The translations under genes and the position numbers were made by a program. 64,000 nt of DNA from Sphingobium subterraneum (GTDB lineage: Bacteria > Pseudomonadota > Alphaproteobacteria > Sphingomonadales > Sphingomonadaceae), in contig NZ_JACIJP010000002.1 in NCBI RefSeq assembly GCF_014199435.1, positions 536,001 to 600,000 on the forward strand. The letters are read 5' to 3'. Each line of letters opens with the position of its first letter. Position 1 is the first letter of the stretch. Under the pieces are notes generated by a model. The model did not search any database, was not told the DNA's origin, and saw nothing but the letters and a program-made list of their open reading frames with translations. Positions 8,185-15,464 of this stretch are shown here, in pieces.

Positions 8185-9486
8185 TCACCGCTTCAGATTG
8201 CTGACTTCCTGCAGCATATCGTCCACCGTGGTGATGATCTTGGACGACGCGCTGTAGGCCCGTTGGAAGCGGATCATGTTGGTAAACTCCTGCGCCAGAT
8301 CGACATTCGACCCTTCGAGCGTCCCGGAGCTGATCGACCCCGCGCCCAGCACGCCGGGCTCGTTGAGCGCGGCCGATCCGCTGTCCTGCGCGATGGCGAA
8401 GCCGTTGCCCGGCGTGCGGGTCAGGCCATCGGGGTTGGGGAAGGTAGCGATGGGGAGCTGGTAGAGCGCGCGCGCCGTGCCATCCTCGAAGATCGCGCTG
8501 ACCCGGCCGGTCTTGCTGACTTCGACAGAGGCGACATTGCCAAGCAGTCCGCCATTGACGTTCGAGGAGATCATCGCGCTCTCGCTGCCGAACTGGGTGA
8601 GCCCGTCGAGGCCATTCTGGCTGCCGAGATTGAGGGCGATCGGCACCGATCCCGCGCTGTTGGTCCAGGCTGGGGTGAGCGTGCCGAACAAGGCGGGGGA
8701 CGATCCCGCGACATCCAGGCTGCCATCCGGGTTGAACGCGATCGTCCCGCTGGCGAGCAGGCCGTTAGTCGCGGTCACGTCGCTTGCCGGGTTGGCAACA
8801 ATCTCCGCCTGCCACACATTGGGCGCGGTCTTGACGAAGGAGAGGTTGATGCGGTGCGCGCCGCCCTGCGCGTCATAGACTTCGAGCGAGCGGCTGAACT
8901 GGGGCGTGGCTGTCCCCGCCGCCATGTTGCCCGCCGCATAGATTCCGGCAAAGACCGGGGTGGTCGATTGCAGGTTCGCGCGCATCTGCACGCGGGTGGT
9001 CGGCGTCGCCGTACCGGTCAGCTCTGCGACGCGCACCGGCTCCAGCGCGGCAAGCGTCCCGGTGTTGGTGTAGTTGCCGACCGAATCGAGCCGCCACCCT
9101 TGCAGATAATAGCCTGAACTGTTGCGCAGATAGCCCTGTTCGTCCGGGCGGAACGATCCGGCGCGGGTATAGGCGACCGCGTCGCTGGTCCCCGTGCCGG
9201 TGCGCGTGACGAAGAACCCTGCCCCGTCGATGCCGAGATCGGTGGTGCTGCTCGATGCCTGCAACAGTCCCTGTTTCGAAATGAGCGCGTGGGGCGCGGC
9301 GGCGACACCGCCCGCCGAAAAGGCGCTCGATGTGCGGCCATCGGTTACCAGCGACTTGAACTGGGTTTCGATGCCCTTGTAACCGATGGTGTTGATGTTG
9401 GTGATGTTGTCGGCAACCGTGGCCATCGCGCTCGATTGCGCGCCCAGCCCGGATACGCCGGCATACAGTGCGGAATAAAGGCTCAC
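8185..9486 (-). CDS. flgE: Flagellar hook protein FlgE
   Basis: A 433-residue hook protein. It opens with the axial-family motif ALYAGVSGLGAQSSAMATVADNITNINTIGYKG. A hook core and FlgE-type D1/D2 region follow (DLGIDGAGFF, then VSKTGRVSAIFEDG about residue 330). It ends with the partner helix EFTNMIRFQRAYSASSKIITTVDDMLQEV. It polymerises into the curved hook outside the outer membrane. The start is GTG at 9484-9486, preceded by GGGAGGA. FlgF/FlgG are similar, but the length and a central domain inserted between core halves favour FlgE. It is divergent from flbT across a shared promoter region. Confidence 0.9.
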   Translation of the reverse strand: MSLYSALYAGVSGLGAQSSAMATVADNITNINTIGYKGIETQFKSLVTDGRTSSAFSAGGVAAAPHALISKQGLLQASSSTTDLGIDGAGFFVTRTGTGTSDAVAYTRAGSFRPDEQGYLRNSSGYYLQGWRLDSVGNYTNTGTLAALEPVRVAELTGTATPTTRVQMRANLQSTTPVFAGIYAAGNMAAGTATPQFSRSLEVYDAQGGAHRINLSFVKTAPNVWQAEIVANPASDVTATNGLLASGTIAFNPDGSLDVAGSSPALFGTLTPAWTNSAGSVPIALNLGSQNGLDGLTQFGSESAMISSNVNGGLLGNVASVEVSKTGRVSAIFEDGTARALYQLPIATFPNPDGLTRTPGNGFAIAQDSGSAALNEPGVLGAGSISSGTLEGSNVDLAQEFTNMIRFQRAYSASSKIITTVDDMLQEVSNLKR

Positions 9487-9536
9487 CGGAAAATCCTCCC
9501 GAAATGCGGCGCGGCGGCCCGCGCGATCCTCAGGAT

Positions 9537-9601
9537 ATTATAGGACGGTCCCGACCCCATCCGGCACGGCGGATCCGGAAAGGCGCCTATCATCCTATAA
9601 T
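9537..9601. promoter_or_regulatory. Divergent flgE/flbT promoter region
   Basis: TCCTATAAT occurs on the minus strand at 9537-9545 (facing flgE) and on the plus strand at 9593-9601 (facing flbT). An inverted repeat ATCCG-N6-CGGAT sits between them at 9559-9574. The nonamer looks like an extended -10 element, and the inverted repeat could bind a shared regulator. No sigma-54 -24/-12 pair was found. Confidence 0.45.
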
Positions 9602-9622
9602 GAAGCAGAAGAGGGGATGAGG

Positions 9623-10033
9623 ATGCTCAGGATCAATCTGCGCGACGGCGAACAGGTGGTGGTCAACGGCGCGGTGCTGCGCGCCTGCGGACGGACCGCG
9701 CTGTGGCTCGAAAACGAGGCCGCCGTGCTGCGCGGGCGGGAGGTGATGAAGCCGGAAGAAGCCAACACTCCCGCCCGTCGCCTCTATTTTGCGTGCATGA
9801 TGGCCTATCTCGATCCGGCTGGGCGGGACAGCCATCAGGAAGCCATCCTGATCCTGCTGGGTGACCTGATCAACGCCGTGCGGGCGCTTCATGCCCGCAT
9901 GGCCTGCGCGACCTTCGCGCGGCTGGTGGCGGAACATGACTATTACCGCGCGCTGGCCGAATGCCGCACGCTCATCGACCATGAAGCGAAATTGCTGGGG
10001 GGTGATGGCGCTCCGGCGGCGCAGGCGCACTGA
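9623..10033 (+). CDS. flbT: Flagellar biosynthesis repressor FlbT
   Basis: A 136-residue alphaproteobacterial FlbT. Matching family features are 'L.DGEQVVVNGAVLR' near the start, the LRGREVMKPEEANTPARRLYF block, and EHDYYRALAECRTLI near the end. FlbT acts after transcription; in Caulobacter it binds the flagellin mRNA leader and destabilises it until the hook is finished. Two in-frame ATGs are close together. The second (9623) has GAGGGG at proper spacing, while the first (9617) abuts it, so 9623 is preferred. The next gene, fliI, starts 8 bases after its stop, so it heads a flbT-fliI-fliJ operon. Its partner FlaF is not seen. Confidence 0.88.
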   Translation: MLRINLRDGEQVVVNGAVLRACGRTALWLENEAAVLRGREVMKPEEANTPARRLYFACMMAYLDPAGRDSHQEAILILLGDLINAVRALHARMACATFARLVAEHDYYRALAECRTLIDHEAKLLGGDGAPAAQAH

Positions 10034-10041
10034 GAGCCGCG

Positions 10042-11373
10042 ATGCACACCGGCCTAAGTCAGGTCGCCCGCGCGATCCGTCATCTGCCGCCCGATACGCT
10101 TTATGGCCGGGTCGTCGCGGTGCAGGGCGCGCTGATCGAGGTGGAAGGACTGCACGGCGCGGCCAGCATCGGTGCGCATGTGCGGCTGGACAGCGATGAC
10201 GGCGCGGTCGATGCGGAGATCACCGGGTTGGACCGCGGCATTGCCCATTGCTTGCCGTTCAGCGAGCCGCGCGGCATCGCCACCGGGATGCGCGCTACCC
10301 TGTCCATCGGGCAGGATTGCATCCGCCCCGGCCCCGGCTGGCTTGGGCGGATGGTCGACGGGCTGGGACGGCCGATTGATGGCAGGGGGCCTCTGGCGCC
10401 GGGCGACCAGCGTCGCCCGATGCGCGCCGATCCACCCCCGGCGGCCGAGCGGGCACGCGTCGGGTCGCGCATCGATACGGGCGTGCGTGCGCTCGATCTC
10501 TTTGCGCCGCTGTGCATCGGCCAGCGGCTGGGCCTGTTCGCCGGATCGGGCGTGGGAAAATCAGTGCTGCTCTCCATGCTGGCGCGCTGGACGCAGTGCG
10601 ATGTCGCCGTCATCGGCCTGATCGGCGAGCGCGGGCGCGAAGTGCAGGAATTTGTCGAGGACGATCTCGGGCCGCAGGGTCTGGCGCGCTCGGTGCTCGT
10701 TGTCGCGACGTCGGATGCGCCCGCGCTGATGCGGCGGCAGGCGGCATGGACGACGCTCGCTGTGGCCGAGCATTTCCGGGATCAGGGGCTGCATGTGCTG
10801 TGCCTTATGGATTCAGTCACCCGCTTTGCCATGGCGCAGCGGGAAATCGGCCTGGCCAATGGGGAACCGCCCGCCTCGCGCGGGTTCACACCTTCGGTCT
10901 TTGCCGAGTTGCCCCGCCTGCTCGAACGCGCCGGGCCGGGCGCGCAGGGGGCCGGGAGTATCACCGGACTGTTCACCGTGCTCGTCGACGGTGGCGACCA
11001 TGACGAGCCGGTGGCGGACGCGGTGCGCGGCATATTGGACGGGCATGTGGTGCTGTCGCGCGCCATCGCCGAACAAGGGCGCTATCCCGCCATCGACATC
11101 CTGAAATCCGTCTCCCGCACCCTGCCGCACTGCCTGTCGGGCGCGCAGAACGCGCTGCGCATGGAAGCGCGGAGCATATTGTCCCTATTTGGGGACATGG
11201 AGGAAATGGCCCGTCTGGGCGCGTATCGCGCGGGCAGCAATGCGGATGTCGACCGGGCGATGCGGATTGCGCCGCAGATCGAAGCGTTGATCAGTCAGGG
11301 GAAGGATGACCGGGGGCTTAGCGATGGCGCGTTCGCGGATTTGGCGGATATTCTGGCACCGGTGCAGCCTTGA
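10042..11373 (+). CDS. fliI: Flagellum-specific ATPase FliI
   Basis: A 443-residue type III export ATPase of the F1-beta-like family. It energises export of hook and filament subunits at the cytoplasmic base of the basal body. The P loop is FAGSGVGKS (about residue 170). IGERGREVQEF is the FliI/YscN signature, and LCLMDSVTRFAMAQREI is the Walker B block. The N-terminal barrel contains the family's VDGLGRPIDG segment. It begins 8 bases after flbT, and its TGA overlaps the TTG start of fliJ, so all three are translated as one operon. Confidence 0.93.
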   Translation: MHTGLSQVARAIRHLPPDTLYGRVVAVQGALIEVEGLHGAASIGAHVRLDSDDGAVDAEITGLDRGIAHCLPFSEPRGIATGMRATLSIGQDCIRPGPGWLGRMVDGLGRPIDGRGPLAPGDQRRPMRADPPPAAERARVGSRIDTGVRALDLFAPLCIGQRLGLFAGSGVGKSVLLSMLARWTQCDVAVIGLIGERGREVQEFVEDDLGPQGLARSVLVVATSDAPALMRRQAAWTTLAVAEHFRDQGLHVLCLMDSVTRFAMAQREIGLANGEPPASRGFTPSVFAELPRLLERAGPGAQGAGSITGLFTVLVDGGDHDEPVADAVRGILDGHVVLSRAIAEQGRYPAIDILKSVSRTLPHCLSGAQNALRMEARSILSLFGDMEEMARLGAYRAGSNADVDRAMRIAPQIEALISQGKDDRGLSDGAFADLADILAPVQP

Positions 11374-11819
11374 AAACGCCGTTCGACACGATCGTGCGCA
11401 TCGAAACGCGCCGTGTGGAGGAAATTCGCCTCGCCGTGCACGGCGAGATGGCGCAGGTCCGGCAGTGGGCGGAGGCGGAGCAGGCTGTTGCTCATGCCAT
11501 GCGTGCGGAATGCGAGAGCGCGGCGAGCGATCCGATGCTCTCCACCCACGCATGGCTTCGTGCCCGCATGGCCGATGCAGCGACCGCCGCACGGCATCGG
11601 TCTGCAAGCGAGACGGCGCTCGCCCAGTTGCGCGACAAGGCGAGCAATGCCTATGGCGCGCTGCGCGTCGCGCAGGAGGCTGCGCGCCGACATCGCGAGC
11701 ATATCGCCCGCCAGCGCTCCCGTTTCGAGCAGGCCGAGGCCGACGATCTTTCCCAGGCGCGCCGTCTGCTGCGTGAACGCCGCGCGGCGATGACCGCGCG
11801 GTGGGGCGGTCCGGCATGA
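11370..11819 (+). CDS. fliJ: FliJ-like flagellar export chaperone
   Basis: A 149-residue, strongly alpha-helical protein rich in Ala, Arg, Glu and Gln, with coiled-coil heptads throughout. It lies exactly where FliJ sits, right after FliI. FliJ is the stalk-like protein that activates the FliI ring. Sequence identity to named FliJ proteins is low in any case, so the call rests on size, coiled coil and position. The start is TTG at 11370-11372, overlapping the fliI stop (TTGA). Its own stop overlaps the next ATG (ATGA at 11816-11819). Confidence 0.72.
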   Translation: MKTPFDTIVRIETRRVEEIRLAVHGEMAQVRQWAEAEQAVAHAMRAECESAASDPMLSTHAWLRARMADAATAARHRSASETALAQLRDKASNAYGALRVAQEAARRHREHIARQRSRFEQAEADDLSQARRLLRERRAAMTARWGGPA

Positions 11820-12778
11820 ACATGGCATCGCCGATAACAGAGGGGCAGGCCGCCCGGCTCTCGCCGCGCCAGAAGGCCGATGTCATTCTTTCCGCTGCAC
11901 GGGCCGACATGGCGCAACGCCTGTGGCAGGTAGCGATTGGCGGAGCTGACGATGACGAACCGGCGGTGGCGGGTGTCAGGGCACAGGGCGATGCGCCGTT
12001 GACGCTGGACGCGGTGCTGGCGACGCTCGGGATCGCGGACAACATAACACCATCGGTGGGCTCCCCCGCTCCGGTTGATATCCCTACGCCTCCCCAGACG
12101 AAGAGCATGGCACGTTCGCCCTCTCCCGCCGGCGCCGGACTGGGCGCGAACGAAGCCTTTCGCCCAGCGCTTGCGACCGCGAGCGCGCGGACGGGCATTC
12201 CGCAGGCGGCGCTGGCCGCGATCGTCGATGCGGAGGCGTCGCGCGGGCCGGACGGCGCATGGAATCCGCTGTCGCGCAACCCGCGCTCCAGTGCAGCGGG
12301 TCTGGGACAATTCCTCAGCGGCACATGGATCGGCATGGCGCAGCAACCAGACACGTTCTTGCACGATGCTGCGCGGCAGCGGGGATGGCTCGATGCGCAA
12401 GGCCGGGTGAGAGGCGAAGCGCGCTCGGCGCTGCTGGCGCTGCGCGACGACGCAGCGGCGTCGATCGAGACGGTCGCGGATTATGCGCGCGTCAATATCG
12501 CCCGGCTGCGCCACGCGGGCGTGCCCATCGGCTCCGGGGTCGGCGCGACCGCGCAGGCCGCCTATCTGGGTCATCACCTGGGGCTGGGCGATGCGGTGAA
12601 GTTCCTGCGCGGCACGATCGATGCCGGGCGGGCAGAACGACTGCTCAGCGCACAAGTCGGCGATGTGCAGGCGCGACGGCTGATTGCCGGAGCGGGTGAT
12701 GCGGCGCTGGCCCATAGGACCTGGCTCACCGCCTATGTGGCCCGCAGTGTCCGCCCCGACCGTTATCAGCAATTGTAG
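11816..12778 (+). CDS. Lytic transglycosylase-like, probable flagellar muramidase
   Basis: A 320-residue protein. A Pro/Ala-rich linker around residue 90 separates an N-terminal part from an SLT-like domain at about 110-230. There IVDAEASRGPDG supplies the probable catalytic Glu and SAAGLGQFLSGTW matches the 'GaaGLmQ..p.TW' core. The C-terminal part resembles the helical tail of such enzymes. No signal peptide is visible, so export by the flagellar apparatus is likely; the role would be local peptidoglycan cutting for rod passage, as FlgJ or SltF do elsewhere. It is fused into the fliI operon by a 4-base overlap with fliJ. Confidence 0.75.
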   Translation: MNMASPITEGQAARLSPRQKADVILSAARADMAQRLWQVAIGGADDDEPAVAGVRAQGDAPLTLDAVLATLGIADNITPSVGSPAPVDIPTPPQTKSMARSPSPAGAGLGANEAFRPALATASARTGIPQAALAAIVDAEASRGPDGAWNPLSRNPRSSAAGLGQFLSGTWIGMAQQPDTFLHDAARQRGWLDAQGRVRGEARSALLALRDDAAASIETVADYARVNIARLRHAGVPIGSGVGATAQAAYLGHHLGLGDAVKFLRGTIDAGRAERLLSAQVGDVQARRLIAGAGDAALAHRTWLTAYVARSVRPDRYQQL

Positions 12779-12779
12779 G

Positions 12780-12797
12780 ATAAGTATTCCTACTTAT
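12780..12797. promoter_or_regulatory. Hairpin after the flagellar operon
   Basis: ATAAGTA-TTCC-TACTTAT is a perfect 7-bp inverted repeat starting 2 bases past the transglycosylase stop and 80 bases before the sigma-like gene. There is no U tract. It may be a regulator site or a weak terminator. Confidence 0.35.
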
Positions 12798-12876
12798 GGG
12801 ATGATTTAGGATAGAATCAGCACATCGGGTTACTCCGTCCCCAACAGCATCACGCTGGATTGTATGGGGACCACCA

Positions 12877-13932
12877 ATGTCGAAAACCACCGAATTGCTC
12901 GAAGCCGCCGTCGCCGAAGTCATCGCCAACCGCCCAGCGGAAGGGGAACGCCCCTCCGCCCGCCAGCGTGCCGCCGTCGACCGCGCGTTTGCGCGCGTGC
13001 TGAAGATCATCGCGCCGCGCATCCGTCACTTCATCAAGCAATATGGGCTGACCGCGCACTGGGACGATGCCGAGCAGGTCTGTGCCATTGCCGTCCATCG
13101 CGCGATCGAGGCCTATGATCCCGAAAAGGCGATGTTCACGACCTTCATCAACTGGCAGATCCGGGGTGAGCTGCAGGGGTTGCGTTTCCGCCTGATGGAA
13201 GACCAGCGCCCGTCGGCGCGCAAGGTCGAGGCCGTCACCATCTCCCTGAACAACAGCGAGAGAGGCCCGGATGGAGAGGAGCTCTCCCTCGAAGCCATGC
13301 TGGAAGACGAAGGCGCGATCGCACGGACCGAGTCCGCCGCGGCCGATCATCTTGCGCAGATCGCCGCCGAAACGCTGATGGACGAATATGTGCGGCATCT
13401 GCGCGCCGTCGGCACCAGTCAACTGAAGCGCAAGGCCAATACGGGCCGCACCGTCACAACCCGTACCGATGGTCCCGCGCATCTGCCCAAATATGTGCAT
13501 GTCCGTGGCAGCAGCATCGATCCCGTCGAGCTGGAGAAGCTGGAAGACCGGATCCGGCGGGATCGGGAAATCGTTGCGCGTCACCTGTTCGCGCATCCAA
13601 GTGCGGAGATCGTCGAGAACGACCCCGTGCTCACCAAAGAACGCATTCGCCAGATCACGCGGCGCGCGGCGCGGGTGATGACGGAGCTTGTCGCCCGGAA
13701 TCCGCGCTTTGCGGGCATCCATGATCCCGCTGTGCCGCAGGAGGCGCCGAGCGTCGATAGCGCACCGTCCCATCCGATTGACAGCGTGTCGGGGCCGGGA
13801 ATCCTTCCTGCCGGTGGTCTGCCGTTCCAACAGAGGGTGACGGTTACCGCGCCCGACGCGGCAGAAGACGAGAATATAGTCAGTCCGATGCTGGCCACCC
13901 CGACCCGGCCCTCGTCACGGCTTCGTCACTAA
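12877..13932 (+). CDS. Divergent sigma-70 family factor
   Basis: A 351-residue cytoplasmic protein. Residues about 42-115 match sigma region 2 (DDAEQV, then AIEAYDPEKAMFTTFINWQIRGEL). Residues about 240-275 match region 4, with the helix-turn-helix VLTKERIRQITRRAARVM. Between them lies a roughly 120-residue acidic and then basic linker, and after region 4 comes a disordered-looking Pro-rich tail of about 75 residues. A classical region 3 is not evident, so it is neither RpoD nor a plain ECF factor. It sits between the fliI operon and another regulator, so a role in motility genes is reasonable but unproven. Its start ATG at 12877 lies downstream of a GGGGACCACC run. Confidence 0.7.
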   Translation: MSKTTELLEAAVAEVIANRPAEGERPSARQRAAVDRAFARVLKIIAPRIRHFIKQYGLTAHWDDAEQVCAIAVHRAIEAYDPEKAMFTTFINWQIRGELQGLRFRLMEDQRPSARKVEAVTISLNNSERGPDGEELSLEAMLEDEGAIARTESAAADHLAQIAAETLMDEYVRHLRAVGTSQLKRKANTGRTVTTRTDGPAHLPKYVHVRGSSIDPVELEKLEDRIRRDREIVARHLFAHPSAEIVENDPVLTKERIRQITRRAARVMTELVARNPRFAGIHDPAVPQEAPSVDSAPSHPIDSVSGPGILPAGGLPFQQRVTVTAPDAAEDENIVSPMLATPTRPSSRLRH

Positions 13933-13985
13933 CCGGGGCGGGGGCGATCTGTCCCCTTTCCCACCGTAAACCCCGCAACTGTTCC

Positions 13986-13994
13986 TCCTATAAT
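13986..13994 (+). promoter_or_regulatory. Third TCCTATAAT element
   Basis: The same nine bases found before flgE and flbT lie 135 bases before the tandem-HTH regulator gene. It could be an extended -10 recognised by the same sigma factor. Confidence 0.4.
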
Positions 13995-14128
13995 TACACC
14001 ATTGTCGATCAATTTTCCCGGAATACCGCGCGAATGCGGGCAAAATATCTTTGCGCGGTCCTGCTTATCCGATAACGACGTCCTGCCTTTCACGGGGATG
14101 CCCCAGCGGAGACAGGAACGGATCGGGA

Positions 14129-15268
14129 ATGCCACGGACACGGATGCTGGAAAGCGATGTGTACAGCCGCGCGGCCCTGCGCGAAGGGGAAAGCCATTCC
14201 GGAGGCACGATCCGCATCGATTTCTACCGTCAGATTGTCTTTCCCAACGCCATTCGCGAACAACGGCGGCGCAAAGGCCATGAATCGCTGCTGATGCTGG
14301 CGATGCAGATCCCGAACATTCCCTATATTCGCCTCTCGAAGATTGAGCGGGGTGAGGTGTTCGCCAAGGCTCCGGAGCTCCAGCAGATTGCGGCGGCCCT
14401 GGGCGTCGAGGCGCAGGCGTTGCTGGTGGATGTCGATGCTCCGGACTTTTCTATCGCCCTGTGGGCGGGACTGCGGGGAGAATCCACGCGCGCGAACCGC
14501 GAAAAGGAGGAGTTGGCGCTGCTTCTTGCAGCGGCATTCCGGGCGCGGCGGGCGGGTGACCCCGCACTGACACTGGCGGTGCTGCAATCCCGATATGCGC
14601 TGCCCGCCGTCATCATATCGCGGATCGAGAATGCGGTAAAAGCGCCGGATCGCTGGAATGCCGCGACGGTGCAGGCGATCTGCGCCGTGCTGGGCGTGGC
14701 CGATGCGCCGTACTTGGGTGGTTGGCTGCGTGCGGCTCATGCCAGCGGATCGCTCGCCCCTTGGCTTGCACAGATCCCCGGCGCGGCCGAGCGGGAAGCG
14801 CGCACGCGCAGCCGGATCGCCGCCTTGCGGGCAGAGCTGGATCGGCTTCCCGCGCCGGAACCTGTCCTGCGAGATCCCGTCCCGGCCCAAGGAGCGGCGC
14901 CCGCGGACAGGACTGTTGCGGTAGAGGGTGCTCCCCTGCCCGATGGTCGCATTGCGCGCGCAGAGTCGGAGCAGCGGGTCACTTTGCCGGCGGGAAGCGG
15001 GCCGCGCAGCTTTGCCCTGCGCATGTGCCGCCCGACTCTGGGCGCCACCGTGCCGGGCCACGCAATTTTGATCGTCGACCCGGATCGCTTTCCGTTTCAC
15101 GGCGGGCTGGCGGTGCTCACCGAGCCGGAGGGCGTGCGCGTGCTGGTGGTGACGACCGACCGCGACGGCCATCTGCTGGGCCACAGCCTGAATCCCGAGA
15201 AGGCGCTGGTGCTCGATGCGGTGGCACCCGCCGATCTGGCGATGGTGACGGCGGTCCTGCTGGGCTAG
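14129..15268 (+). CDS. Tandem helix-turn-helix regulator with S24-like tail
   Basis: A 379-residue protein. The first XRE-like HTH is at about 30-95 (IREQRRRKG, YIRLSKIERGEVF, then LQQIAAALGVE). The second is at about 135-200 (VIISRIENAVKAPDRWN, then VQAICAVLGV). After a Pro/Ala-rich linker comes a C-terminal domain resembling the LexA/S24 beta fold ('PGHAILIVDPDRFPFHGGLAVL'). The SM dyad of S24 peptidases is not present, so no self-cleavage is expected and the domain may instead bind a ligand. The gene follows the sigma-like factor in the same direction. The start at 14129 is preceded by AGGAACGGATCGGGA; an upstream in-frame Met at 14051 would add 26 unrelated residues. Confidence 0.65.
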   Translation: MPRTRMLESDVYSRAALREGESHSGGTIRIDFYRQIVFPNAIREQRRRKGHESLLMLAMQIPNIPYIRLSKIERGEVFAKAPELQQIAAALGVEAQALLVDVDAPDFSIALWAGLRGESTRANREKEELALLLAAAFRARRAGDPALTLAVLQSRYALPAVIISRIENAVKAPDRWNAATVQAICAVLGVADAPYLGGWLRAAHASGSLAPWLAQIPGAAEREARTRSRIAALRAELDRLPAPEPVLRDPVPAQGAAPADRTVAVEGAPLPDGRIARAESEQRVTLPAGSGPRSFALRMCRPTLGATVPGHAILIVDPDRFPFHGGLAVLTEPEGVRVLVVTTDRDGHLLGHSLNPEKALVLDAVAPADLAMVTAVLLG

Positions 15269-15464
15269 GTCGGAACCACGCAGGTCCTTGTGATCAACGG
15301 CACAGCGGGACGCATCGTGTCAGGCCATGGGGGATTACCCCTTGCGGGATGGGGCGCGGCAGCGGTATCACCGCGCGATAAGACTAATCGGGCCGTAAGG
15401 GAGTGGCACGACGACCAGGTCGGGCAAGCGCTTGATGTCTGGCGTCGAATTTTGGGGGATTTGC

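Noticed and set aside
8041-8260. A 71-codon frame between flgK and flgE on plus
   Set aside because: It overlaps the flgE end, lacks a ribosome-binding site and matches nothing recognisable.
9551-9600. Sigma-54 promoter between flgE and flbT
   Set aside because: CGGCACGG resembles the -24 half, but no TTGC-type -12 half follows at the required spacing.
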